64,000 bases of DNA, taken from the NCBI RefSeq assembly GCF_005222675.1, contig NZ_STGE01000066.1, forward strand, positions 1-64,000. Reading direction: 5' to 3'. Every line of letters begins with the position of its first letter. The stretch's first letter is position 1. Source of the stretch: Mycolicibacterium sp. CR10. Lineage in GTDB: Bacteria > Actinomycetota > Actinomycetes > Mycobacteriales > Mycobacteriaceae. Below, piece by piece: positions 33,428 to 43,987 of this stretch. Below the pieces are notes generated by a model that was not told the origin of the DNA, did no database searches, and worked only from the letters and a program-made list of their open reading frames with translations. A program made the position numbers and the translations under genes.

Positions 33428-36400
33428 TCACCCGGTGGTCCCCGTCCCACTCGTCCTGGTCATGCTGCGGATCTGGCGGGCCGCCACCGACAACGTGGCC
33501 AGATCGTGCTCGCCGCTCTCGTAGAGCTCGGTCAGCGTGCGACGCGCCCGGGTGACGCGGGAGCTGTTCGTCAATTCCCACTCGGCGATCTTCTCCTCGC
33601 CATTCTCGTCGGGTTCGCCCGCCGCCAGCACGTCGAAGCACAGGGCCCGCAGCGATCCGTAAATGTCGTCGCGAATCGCCAACCGCGCCAAGGAATGCCA
33701 GCGGTCTTCACGCGACAGCCGGGACACCGCGGTCAGCACCCCGTCGGTGCCGAGGTGGTCCATCAGCGCGAAGTAGGTGTCGGCGACCTCCGCCGGGTCC
33801 CGGTCGACGATGTCGGCGACATCGATCACGTCGAGCAAGCTGAACTGGTACAGCCCGCTCGCGACGTTGTAAGCCAGGTCGTCGGGAACACCGTGGGCAC
33901 TGAACTCGCCGGCTTCCTTGGTGACGATCGCCTTGTCGTCGCCACGCAACCATTCGGGCATCCGCGGGGTGAGGGCGGCGACCTTCTGCGCAAACCGGTT
34001 GATCTCGGCGCCCACAGCCAGCGGCTGCGGCCGATAGTTCAGCAGCCAGCGCGCCGCGCGGTCGATGAGCCGCCGCAGGTCGAGGGTCATCCGGTCGGTC
34101 ACCGACACCGACACCCCAGCCGCGCGCGCGGCGCGGATCTGATGCCACACCCGGCCGAATCCGAAGATCTGGTCGGCGGCCACGAAGCTGCGCACCGCGT
34201 CGATCGGGGCCACCCCGACGTCCTCGGTCACGCGGTAGGCGTAAGAGATTCCCGCGGTGTCGACCAGGTCGTTGACCAGCATGGTGGCCACGATCTCCCG
34301 ACGGAGCTGGTGGGACCGGATCTCGGTGCCGAACTGCTCGCGCAGTGCGGCCGGGAAGTACGACGGCAGCCGGGCGGCGAACGCCTCCTGGTCGGGCAGC
34401 TCCCCTGCGAGCAGGTCGTCCTTGAGCGCGAGCTTGACGTGAGCCATCAGGGTCGCCAACTCCGGCGACGTCAGACCGATACCGGCCTCGGTGCGGCGCA
34501 GGATCTCCTTCTCCGACGGCAGCGCCTCCAGTTCGCGGTTGAGGCCGCGTTGGTCGACGAAGTCTTTGACCATCCGGGCATGGACCGACAGCATGCTCGC
34601 GGCGTTGGCCCGGCTGGTGCCCATCAGGTCGTTCTGACTTTCGTTGTCGGCCAACACGAGTCGGCCGACCTCGTCGGTCATCGACAACAGCAGGTCGGTC
34701 CGGTCGTCGGGGCTGACCTTGCCTGCGGTGACCAGGGAGTCGATCAGGATCTTGATGTTCACCTCGTGATCAGAGCAGTCCACTCCGGCGGAGTTGTCCA
34801 TCGCGTCGGTGTTCACCCGCCCACCGACCAACTCGAACTCGATGCGCCCCAGCGACGTCACGCCCAGGTTGCCTCCTTCGCCGATCACCTTGGCGCGCAC
34901 CTGATTTCCGTTGACCCGGACCGCGTCGTTGGCGCGGTCCCCCACGTTGGCGTCGGCCTCGGACTCGGCCTTGATGTAGGTACCGATGCCCCCGTTGAAC
35001 AGCAGGTCGGCGGGCGCCTTGAGGATGGCCTTCATCAGCGCCGGCGGTGTCAGCTCGGAGACCTCGGCGTCGATACCCAGGGCGGCACAGGCCTCGCTGC
35101 TGATCGGGATGGATTTCTGCTCGCGGCTGTAGACACCGCCACCCGCGCTGATCAGCGAACGGTCATAGTCTTCCCAGCTGGACCGCGGCAGGTCGAACAG
35201 CCGCTGACGCTCCCGAAACGATGTCGCGGCGTCGGGGTTGGGGTCGATGAAGATGTGCCGGTGGTCGAACGCGGCGAGCAGTCGGATGTGCTCGGAGAGC
35301 AGCATGCCATTGCCGAACACGTCGCCGCTCATGTCGCCGACGCCCACGACGGTGAAATCCTCGGACTGGGTGTCCACCCCCATCTCCTGGAAGTGCCGCT
35401 TGACCGATTCCCACGCGCCCTTGGCGGTGATACCCATCGCCTTGTGGTCATAGCCGACGGACCCACCGGAGGCGAACGCGTCGCCCAGCCAGAAGCCGTA
35501 GGACTTGGCGACATCGTTGGCGATGTCGGAGAACGTCGCGGTGCCCTTGTCCGCCGCGACAACGAGGTACGCGTCATCGCCGTCGCGCCGGACCACCCCC
35601 GACGGCGCGACGATGCCTCCGGTCACCTTGTCCACGTTGTCGGTGATGTCGAGCAGGCCGGCGATGAACAGGCGGTAGCAGGCCACGCCCTCCTCCCGTG
35701 TGGCCTCGCGGTCGGTCGCGGGATCGCCGGTGGGCGCCGGCGGGTGCTTGACCACAAAGCCGCCCTTCGCACCGACCGGCACGATGACCGCGTTCTTGAC
35801 CGCCTGCGCCTTGACCAGGCCCAGGATCTCGGTGCGGAAGTCCTCGCGCCGATCCGACCACCGCAGGCCGCCACGGGCGACGAAACCAAATCGCAGGTGC
35901 ACACCCTCGACCCGCGGCGAGTAGACGAAGATCTCGAACTTCGGCCGCGGGAGCGGAAGCTCGTCGATGAGTTCGGGATTCAGCTTGAACGACAACACGT
36001 TCCGTGCGCGGGCCGAATCCTGGCTCTCGATGAAGTAATTGGTGCGCAGCGTGGCCTGGATCAACGAGGCGAACGCCCGCAGCACCCGATCGGTGTCCAG
36101 GCTGACCAGCGCGTCGATGTCGGCGGATACGGCGGCCGCGGCGGCCTGGGCATCCCGGTTCGCGGCGTCCGCTGCCTGATCGACGGGGCAGAACAGCGCC
36201 TCGAACAGCGCGACCAACGAGCGGGCGGTGCCGGCGTTGTCATTGAGTACCGTCTCGATGTGCGACTGGCTGTACGGGAAGCCCGCTTGCCGCAGATACT
36301 TGGCGTAGGAGCGCAGGATGGCGACCTGCTGCCAGGTCAGCCCGGCCCGGAGGACGAGTTCGTTGAAGCGGTCGATTTCGGCGCTTCCGTGCCAGATCGC

Positions 36401-38314
36401 CGTGACGGTGTCGGCGAAGCGCTGCGCCATGGCCTCGCGTTCCGGTCCCGGCGGCGCCTCGGGGATGCCCCGGTGGGGCGAGACCTTGAACTGGTAGATC
36501 CACACCGGCAATCCGTCGGGACGGGTCACGGTGAAGGGCCGCTCCTCGAGCACCACGACACCCATGGACTGCAGCATCGGAAGCAACTGGCTCAATGATG
36601 CCGAGCGTCCACCGAGATACCAGACGAGGTGCGAGACGCCGTCTTCTGCGGAGCTGTGTGGGTCGGTGCTGTCGGTCAGTACCAGCTTCACCGAGTTGTC
36701 TTGCAGCTCTTCGATGATCGCGATGTCATTGAGGGCGTGCAGCGGGGTGATCGCCTGCTTGTAGACCTCGGAGAACGCACCGGCGTAGTGCTCGGCGGCG
36801 GTCTGATCGATCGAACCGGCCCTGACCGCGCCGAGCAACCGGTCAGCCCAGGTGCGCGCGGCCTCGGTGAGCAGATCCTGGATCCGCGACTCGTTCGGCT
36901 CCGACACATCGACAGTCTGCGGGCCCGACCCCTCCGGCAGTAGGACGGTGAAATGCACGACAGCCCAGGGAGATTCGCTGACACGGGCGGCGTAGTCGAT
37001 GCTGACGCCCCCGAGCTCACGAACCAGAATGTCCTGCATCTCCAGCCGCACTGCCGTGGTGTAGCGGTCTCGTGGTAGGTACACCAGGCACGACACGAAG
37101 TGCGCCAGCGGGTCGGCCCGCAGGAACAACAGCGCGCGTCGGCGCGAACCGAGATCCACAACAGCCATCGCCATGTCGAGTAGTTCGCGGGCACCGAGTG
37201 CGAACAGCTCCGAGCGCGGGATGGTCTGGATGATGTCGAGCAGCAGCTGCCCGGGGTGGCTGGGGTCGCGATGGGCCATCGCCAGGGCGTCGTTGACGCG
37301 GCGCGAGATCAGCGGAATTTCGAGCACGTTGGCGTTCATCGCGGCCACGGTGAACAAGCCGACGAATCGGTGCTCCACCGCGGCCGAGTCGTCGCCGTCC
37401 ACCGACTGCTCGCGCACCACCACGATGTACGGGTAGGCGCCGTACCGCAGGAAGCTGGGGATCGTGGCCTGCGCCAACTCCAGCAGGTCATCCTTGTGGG
37501 TCAGCTGGGGCAAAACATCCTGTCGAAGCCGCAGCACCCCGAGGCGGCTGGAGGCGTCGACCGATGCTCCGCCGTCGCGCACCGGGCAGCGCTGGTAGCC
37601 CAGCAGAACGAAGTGCCCGTCGGCCAGCCAGCGCAACAGCGCAGCCACGTCCTTGCGGTCCTGGCTGGGGAACCGCTGTCCGGAGTCGCTGTCGAGCTCG
37701 GCGGCAAGGCCGCGCAGCGTCGCGGCCATGACGGTCGAATCGAGGGCTACCTGACGCGCATCGGCCAGCACCCGTGGCAACAACTTCTCGGCTTCGTCGA
37801 GCGCGCGCCGATCCACCGACCTCGACAACTGAACATGCACCCAGGTTTCGTCGATGCCGTCCCCGAACGTGGCGTCCGAGGCCGGTGCGATCTCCAGGAG
37901 TTCGCCGGCCGTGCCGCGCCGCACCCGGAACACCGGGTTCATGATCGCCTTGTAGGCCACGCCGATGCGATGCAGCAGCACGGTGACCGAATCCATCAGC
38001 ATCGTCGCGTTGTCGGTGACGATCTGCAGTGCCGGGCCGAACTGACCTGGCTCGTCCGGCCCGTAGACCGCGACGCGGGTGGCCCCGGGAGGACGCTGCC
38101 GCCCCAACCGGTACTGCGCCTCGACCAGCGCGTGACCAACCTGCTCGCTGCCGGTGATCGGGCGCGGCACCGGTCCCGTCACAGTGGCTTCCGGGCCGGG
38201 AGCGCCGGCTTGGGGTCCCCGGTAGGTCTCCAGATAGGCAGGCACGAGACGGTCGATGACCTCAGCAGATACGGAATCGCCGACTGAGCTAATAGCACCT
38301 GGATTCAACGACAT
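33428..38314 (-). CDS. gdh: NAD-specific glutamate dehydrogenase, large (about 180 kDa) class
   Basis: A 1628-aa enzyme that oxidises glutamate to 2-oxoglutarate with NAD+. The catalytic Glu/Leu/Phe dehydrogenase domain has RGGLRWSDRREDFRTEI and the lysine in VPVGAKGGFVV near residue 860. The long N-terminal part contains ACT-like segments. In mycobacteria this class is inhibited by unphosphorylated GarA. ATG 38314 is chosen over 38335 by similarity to the Rv2476c N-terminus and length. The gene is intact; very long antisense open frames over it are shadows. Confidence 0.97.
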   Translation of the reverse strand: MSLNPGAISSVGDSVSAEVIDRLVPAYLETYRGPQAGAPGPEATVTGPVPRPITGSEQVGHALVEAQYRLGRQRPPGATRVAVYGPDEPGQFGPALQIVTDNATMLMDSVTVLLHRIGVAYKAIMNPVFRVRRGTAGELLEIAPASDATFGDGIDETWVHVQLSRSVDRRALDEAEKLLPRVLADARQVALDSTVMAATLRGLAAELDSDSGQRFPSQDRKDVAALLRWLADGHFVLLGYQRCPVRDGGASVDASSRLGVLRLRQDVLPQLTHKDDLLELAQATIPSFLRYGAYPYIVVVREQSVDGDDSAAVEHRFVGLFTVAAMNANVLEIPLISRRVNDALAMAHRDPSHPGQLLLDIIQTIPRSELFALGARELLDMAMAVVDLGSRRRALLFLRADPLAHFVSCLVYLPRDRYTTAVRLEMQDILVRELGGVSIDYAARVSESPWAVVHFTVLLPEGSGPQTVDVSEPNESRIQDLLTEAARTWADRLLGAVRAGSIDQTAAEHYAGAFSEVYKQAITPLHALNDIAIIEELQDNSVKLVLTDSTDPHSSAEDGVSHLVWYLGGRSASLSQLLPMLQSMGVVVLEERPFTVTRPDGLPVWIYQFKVSPHRGIPEAPPGPEREAMAQRFADTVTAIWHGSAEIDRFNELVLRAGLTWQQVAILRSYAKYLRQAGFPYSQSHIETVLNDNAGTARSLVALFEALFCPVDQAADAANRDAQAAAAAVSADIDALVSLDTDRVLRAFASLIQATLRTNYFIESQDSARARNVLSFKLNPELIDELPLPRPKFEIFVYSPRVEGVHLRFGFVARGGLRWSDRREDFRTEILGLVKAQAVKNAVIVPVGAKGGFVVKHPPAPTGDPATDREATREEGVACYRLFIAGLLDITDNVDKVTGGIVAPSGVVRRDGDDAYLVVAADKGTATFSDIANDVAKSYGFWLGDAFASGGSVGYDHKAMGITAKGAWESVKRHFQEMGVDTQSEDFTVVGVGDMSGDVFGNGMLLSEHIRLLAAFDHRHIFIDPNPDAATSFRERQRLFDLPRSSWEDYDRSLISAGGGVYSREQKSIPISSEACAALGIDAEVSELTPPALMKAILKAPADLLFNGGIGTYIKAESEADANVGDRANDAVRVNGNQVRAKVIGEGGNLGVTSLGRIEFELVGGRVNTDAMDNSAGVDCSDHEVNIKILIDSLVTAGKVSPDDRTDLLLSMTDEVGRLVLADNESQNDLMGTSRANAASMLSVHARMVKDFVDQRGLNRELEALPSEKEILRRTEAGIGLTSPELATLMAHVKLALKDDLLAGELPDQEAFAARLPSYFPAALREQFGTEIRSHQLRREIVATMLVNDLVDTAGISYAYRVTEDVGVAPIDAVRSFVAADQIFGFGRVWHQIRAARAAGVSVSVTDRMTLDLRRLIDRAARWLLNYRPQPLAVGAEINRFAQKVAALTPRMPEWLRGDDKAIVTKEAGEFSAHGVPDDLAYNVASGLYQFSLLDVIDVADIVDRDPAEVADTYFALMDHLGTDGVLTAVSRLSREDRWHSLARLAIRDDIYGSLRALCFDVLAAGEPDENGEEKIAEWELTNSSRVTRARRTLTELYESGEHDLATLSVAARQIRSMTRTSGTGTTG

Positions 38315-38404
38315 TCGGCCGCTCCTGACTTGCACGTGCGCACCGGCCCTCGTTGGCTGTCACCGCCGCGATGAGACGCCGGTGACGTGGTCCGCACGAC
38401 GAGA

Positions 38405-40078
<1,674 letters not shown>

Positions 40079-40188
40079 TGCCTTAGATGTCGCCTCTCTC
40101 GATCCCGCATTCGAACGCAGGGATCTGCTCGGACCTCCGCGATACTCGGGCCCCATCCTAAGCGCGGCCGCGGTGACGGCGTTCCCCG

Positions 40189-40686
40189 CTACGCGCTCAG
40201 CGGTATCGCTTCATCATCGAGCTCCGACGGGTCTGCGTCGATCGCGTCATCAGGATCGTCATCGGCACGGTCATGGCCTTCGGCGCTGACCTCGCCCTCA
40301 GCCGGCGCTGCGTCCGCAGCCGGCTCGGGATGCCTGCGCTTCTCGATGCGCGCGATGGTGCGGGCCAGATCAGGCCCGACCGAAGTGGCCCGAATTTCCA
40401 GCGACGAGCGGCGGTTGCCGTCGCGGTCCTCGTATTCGCTGGTGTACACGTTGCCGACAACGATGACGGCGTCACCCTTGCCGAGCCCTGCGCCGACGCC
40501 CGTGACAAGGCGCCCCCAGCAGTTCACCGTGGCGTAGAGCGAGTTGCCCGGCTCCCAGGTGCCCTCGGCGGTACGCCTGCGCGAATTGCTGGCGACGCGG
40601 AACTTGAACAGCTCCTGATCGCCGACCCAGCGGCGCTCCGGATTGGTGACGATGGTGCCGACAACGGTGATCGGTGTCTCGAACAT
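40189..40686 (-). CDS. ssbB: Single-stranded DNA-binding protein paralogue SsbB
   Basis: A 165-aa OB-fold protein. The first 110 residues carry the SSB fold (ITVVGTIVTNPERRW, FRVASNSRRR, VNCWGRLV, GDAVIVVGN), followed by an acidic disordered tail that ends DEAIPLSA, not the DDDIPF tip of canonical SSB. Next to ettA, as Rv2478c in M. tuberculosis and ssbB in M. smegmatis. ATG 40686 is set by family start. It probably serves recombination or stress rather than replication, by analogy. Confidence 0.9.
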   Translation of the reverse strand: MFETPITVVGTIVTNPERRWVGDQELFKFRVASNSRRRTAEGTWEPGNSLYATVNCWGRLVTGVGAGLGKGDAVIVVGNVYTSEYEDRDGNRRSSLEIRATSVGPDLARTIARIEKRRHPEPAADAAPAEGEVSAEGHDRADDDPDDAIDADPSELDDEAIPLSA

Positions 40687-40858
40687 GGATGGTCCCTTCT
40701 CGATTTCTTCGGCTGCGGGCCAGGCACTGACCTGACCCGTCGGTGACACAGCCATTCACCGCCGCACCGCCGACATCTCGGCCCGCCGACCCCGCCCGGC
40801 CGCCACGCGCTGTGGATGAGTTGGGCATTGGGGATAACCGGCACATAGGTTGATCGGC

Positions 40859-41905
40859 ATGACGATGCTGGCGGGCATCCGCATCGCGGTCGCAGATTCA
40901 GTCGACGAGGTCTCTCTTGCCGCGCTACGGGCCGCGGGCGCGGTGATCGTCGCCACCGCCGCGCCGAAGACGGGGTGTGCCGTCGCCGACGGCGAGGCCG
41001 ACATCGCGGTGACGACGCGGGCTCCCGCTTCGGCCGTCTGCATCACCCCGACCGCGGCGGCACTGCGGGCACCGGTCAGCGTCCTCGCCTCCGATCTCGC
41101 CCTGGCCAACCTGGCGATGACGGTGCTGGCTGCGCACGCACCCGGCGTGCCGTGGCCGGCCGACGTCCGGCTCGCGACTCCCGCCGAACCGGTGGTCGGC
41201 GTCGTGGCCGATCCCGGTTCGCCCGGTGCGTTCGACAAGGTCACCGCGGCGCTGACCGCCGCAGGCGCCCGCGTGCTCACCGTTGAGATCGACGGGTCCG
41301 TACCGCTCAACATCCCCGACGGGCTCGACGCGATCATCACCCTGGCGTGTCCGACGGTCATCGACGACCTGTGCGGCGTCACGGTGAGCGTCGGCGGATC
41401 GACCGTTACGGTACGGGCGCGGGCGTTCGACGACGCGGTCGCGATGGACGTCGCCGCCTCCATCACCGATGGTCAAGCAGCACAGGATGTTTGGCCGCTG
41501 GCCGCCGCAGACCCGGTCGAGCTGGTGGTGTTCGGCGCCCACCTACGCGGCGGCCCGCTGGCCCATCAGCTCACCGACCTCGGCTCGCGATGGGTCGGTG
41601 AGATCACCACAGCTCCCCGCTACCGCATGACGGCGTTGGCGACCGTCCCCGCCAAGCCGGCGGTCACCAGGGTGCCCGACTCCGCGCCCGGCGCCGCCCT
41701 GTATGGGCACCGGTGGTTGATGTCGGCCACGGCGCTCGGCCGGTTCCTGGCGGCGCTGCCTGCGCCCATGCAGCTGGGTAAGGTCGAATTCGACGACGGC
41801 ACATGGCGAACCGCGTTCGGGTGTGATGCCGCCGCGGCCACCGGCAGAGACATCAGCGGCTACGGGAGTTGGCCCGCCGCGGTCGCCGCGGGTGCGGTGG
41901 ACTAG
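40859..41905 (+). CDS. Eroded amidase with allophanate-hydrolase C-terminal domain
   Basis: A 348-aa protein. The C-terminal 130 residues are the allophanate-hydrolase C-terminal domain: VVFGAHLRGGPLAHQLTDLG, ITTAPRYRM, and FGCDAAAATGRDISGYGSWP near the end. The N-terminal half resembles pieces of an amidase (AALRAAGAVIVATAAP, then LALANLAMTVLAAHAP, and FDKVTAALTAAGARVLTVEI), but the Ser-rich GGSSSGS signature and the catalytic lysine of amidases are missing. It therefore cannot be a normal amidase. The start is ATG 40859 or 40865; a TAGGTT lies 7 bases before. Convergent, by 4 bases, with the CopD-CtaG gene. Confidence 0.72.
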   Translation: MTMLAGIRIAVADSVDEVSLAALRAAGAVIVATAAPKTGCAVADGEADIAVTTRAPASAVCITPTAAALRAPVSVLASDLALANLAMTVLAAHAPGVPWPADVRLATPAEPVVGVVADPGSPGAFDKVTAALTAAGARVLTVEIDGSVPLNIPDGLDAIITLACPTVIDDLCGVTVSVGGSTVTVRARAFDDAVAMDVAASITDGQAAQDVWPLAAADPVELVVFGAHLRGGPLAHQLTDLGSRWVGEITTAPRYRMTALATVPAKPAVTRVPDSAPGAALYGHRWLMSATALGRFLAALPAPMQLGKVEFDDGTWRTAFGCDAAAATGRDISGYGSWPAAVAAGAVD

Positions 41906-43953
41906 GTCCCGCGCGATTCCCGTCGAGCCAGTTCCGCCAGCATGTTGTTGTAGGCCGCCAGCTCTTCGTCATGGTCGCGGTCGGCGGCCCGGTCGAGTCG
42001 CGTGGCGGTGCGTTGGTCGCTGCGGCGCCACTGGATGAACAGCGCGATCAGCACCACGACGAGCGGCACTTCACCTGCAGCCCAGGCGATCCCACCCCCA
42101 AGGCGTTGATCGCCGAGGAGGTCGGTGTGCCAGCTCAACTGCAGCGATCGGTAGAAATCGCCGGCGATCACCGACTTCGTCCCCATCAGGACGACGCCGA
42201 AGAACGCGTGCAGGGGCAGCGAGGCGAACACCATCGCCAGCTTGCCGATGGGCGGTATGGGCCGCGGCGTGGGATCCACCCCGATCACCACCCAGTAGAA
42301 CAGGTAGCCGCTGAGCAGAAAGTGGACGTTCATCGCGATGTGGGCTGCGTGGCTGCCCGCGGCCGCCTCGAAGAGGCCACTGAAATACAGGCCGTAGAAC
42401 CCGACGACGAACAGGCCCGTAGCGACGAACGGGTTGGTGAGCACGCGCGACACGCGCGAATGCAGGGCGGCCAGCAGCCACTCACGCAGGCCCGGCGGGT
42501 CATTGCGGCCTGCTGCGGGTAACGCCCGCAACGCCAGGGTGACCGGTGCCCCGAGAACCAACAGGATCGGCGCCAGCATCGACAGCAGCATGTGGGCGCC
42601 CATGTGCATGCTGAACATCGCGGGCATGTACCGGCCGATCCCTGACGACGTCGCCACCAGCAGCACCAGGCATCCGAGCAGCCATGCCACCACCCGGCCG
42701 GCCGGCCATGCGTCGCCGCGCCGCCGGAGCCTGCGCACCCCGGCGACATACACGAGCGCGAACACGATGGCCGCGGTGCCGAACAGCAGGTCGAAACGCC
42801 AGTCGAACAGCACCCTGCCCGCCGTCGGCGGGCCCGGAAGATCATAGCCGATCTCCACCGCGGGAATGGACGGATTGAGGGTCCGTGGCGGTGGCGGTGG
42901 TGTCCTGCCGAGTGCGACCGCCACCCCGAACGTCACGGCGAAGACGACCGCCTCGATGAGCGCCAGCCGGATCAGCGGGCCACGGGCATCCGGGTCGTCC
43001 TGCAGCGCGGCCACACCCCGGCGGCGCTGTCGCCAGCCGAGGAAACCGAGCGCGCACAGCGCCGCCACCTTCGCCACGACCAGCCAGCCGTAGGTGGTGT
43101 CGAACAAATCACCCGGCCGGATCCGCACCAGAGCGTTGATCACACCGCTGAGCGCCATCGCCACAAAACACCACAGCGCGACCGCGGAGAATCGTCGCGC
43201 CGCCAGGCCGGCGTGCTCGACCATCCCCCGGTCGCGCTCCTGCCCGCCGAATCCACCCCGCAGTGCGTGCACCAGCAGCGCCAGCAGACCACCGGCCCAC
43301 ACCGATCCGGCGATGAGATGCACCAGCAGGCTGTTCGTGGCGATGTCGTGCGACCCGCCCGACGACGAGTGCCCGGTCAGGGCCAACGGCAGCAGCGTCA
43401 CCAGCGAGCCTGCGAACAGCACCGGAGTCCACGACCACCGCAGCACCGGGGCGCTGATCACCGTGACGGCCAACGCGATCAGCGCCGTCCAGCGCCATGC
43501 CCCCGCGATGTCGATGAGGTCGGCGACCGACCAGATGTCGGCCGGGCTGAGCCGCGTCGACAGCGCCTGGCCGCTGACATCGGAGACGGTCAGCGCCACC
43601 ATCAGCACCGCGCAGACGGCCCAGATCCCCGAGGCCATTGTGCCCATGCGCAGCGCGCGGTAGCCGGCGGCGTCGATCACCCCATTGGGCTGCGGCGGCA
43701 CCATGAAGGCCGCGAACAGGAAGGAGCCGGTGGCTGTGACCGCCGCGATCTCCCCCGCGGCCTTCACGAACGGCAGACCGTAGGTGGTGACGGGACCAGG
43801 ATCGGGTAGGCCCGTCGCGGTCAGCGCATCCGCCAGCGACAGGGCCGACAGCGCCGCCGCCGTCACCCCGGCCAGCACCGCCACCCCGTAGAGGACCGCC
43901 CACACCGGTGCACTGCGCACACCGGAGGTGGCGACGGAGGCGGGCGACGTCAT
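41902..43953 (-). CDS. CopD-CtaG fusion: copper import/cytochrome oxidase assembly membrane protein
   Basis: A 683-aa inner-membrane protein with many hydrophobic segments. The N-terminal part (to about residue 350) matches CopD-type copper-resistance proteins (VHLIAGSVWAGGLLALL with the histidine). The C-terminal part is CtaG/Caa3-type (YMPAMFSMHMGAHMLLSMLA, followed by ALHSRVSRVLTNPF and HAAHIAMNVHFLLSGYLFYW). Met/His clusters suit copper delivery to cytochrome oxidase. It is the last gene of the leftward lipid acyltransferase operon, 34 bases after plsB2; the functional link is unclear. Confidence 0.86.
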   Translation of the reverse strand: MTSPASVATSGVRSAPVWAVLYGVAVLAGVTAAALSALSLADALTATGLPDPGPVTTYGLPFVKAAGEIAAVTATGSFLFAAFMVPPQPNGVIDAAGYRALRMGTMASGIWAVCAVLMVALTVSDVSGQALSTRLSPADIWSVADLIDIAGAWRWTALIALAVTVISAPVLRWSWTPVLFAGSLVTLLPLALTGHSSSGGSHDIATNSLLVHLIAGSVWAGGLLALLVHALRGGFGGQERDRGMVEHAGLAARRFSAVALWCFVAMALSGVINALVRIRPGDLFDTTYGWLVVAKVAALCALGFLGWRQRRRGVAALQDDPDARGPLIRLALIEAVVFAVTFGVAVALGRTPPPPPRTLNPSIPAVEIGYDLPGPPTAGRVLFDWRFDLLFGTAAIVFALVYVAGVRRLRRRGDAWPAGRVVAWLLGCLVLLVATSSGIGRYMPAMFSMHMGAHMLLSMLAPILLVLGAPVTLALRALPAAGRNDPPGLREWLLAALHSRVSRVLTNPFVATGLFVVGFYGLYFSGLFEAAAGSHAAHIAMNVHFLLSGYLFYWVVIGVDPTPRPIPPIGKLAMVFASLPLHAFFGVVLMGTKSVIAGDFYRSLQLSWHTDLLGDQRLGGGIAWAAGEVPLVVVLIALFIQWRRSDQRTATRLDRAADRDHDEELAAYNNMLAELARRESRGT

Positions 43954-43987
43954 GCGCCCAGCGTATGGCCTCGACCGGTGGGGTCGA

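Noticed and set aside
33233..36598. 1121-codon open frame on the plus strand
   Set aside because: It lies entirely antisense to intact gdh, is rich in Arg, Gln, His and Val as shadows are, and has no domain.
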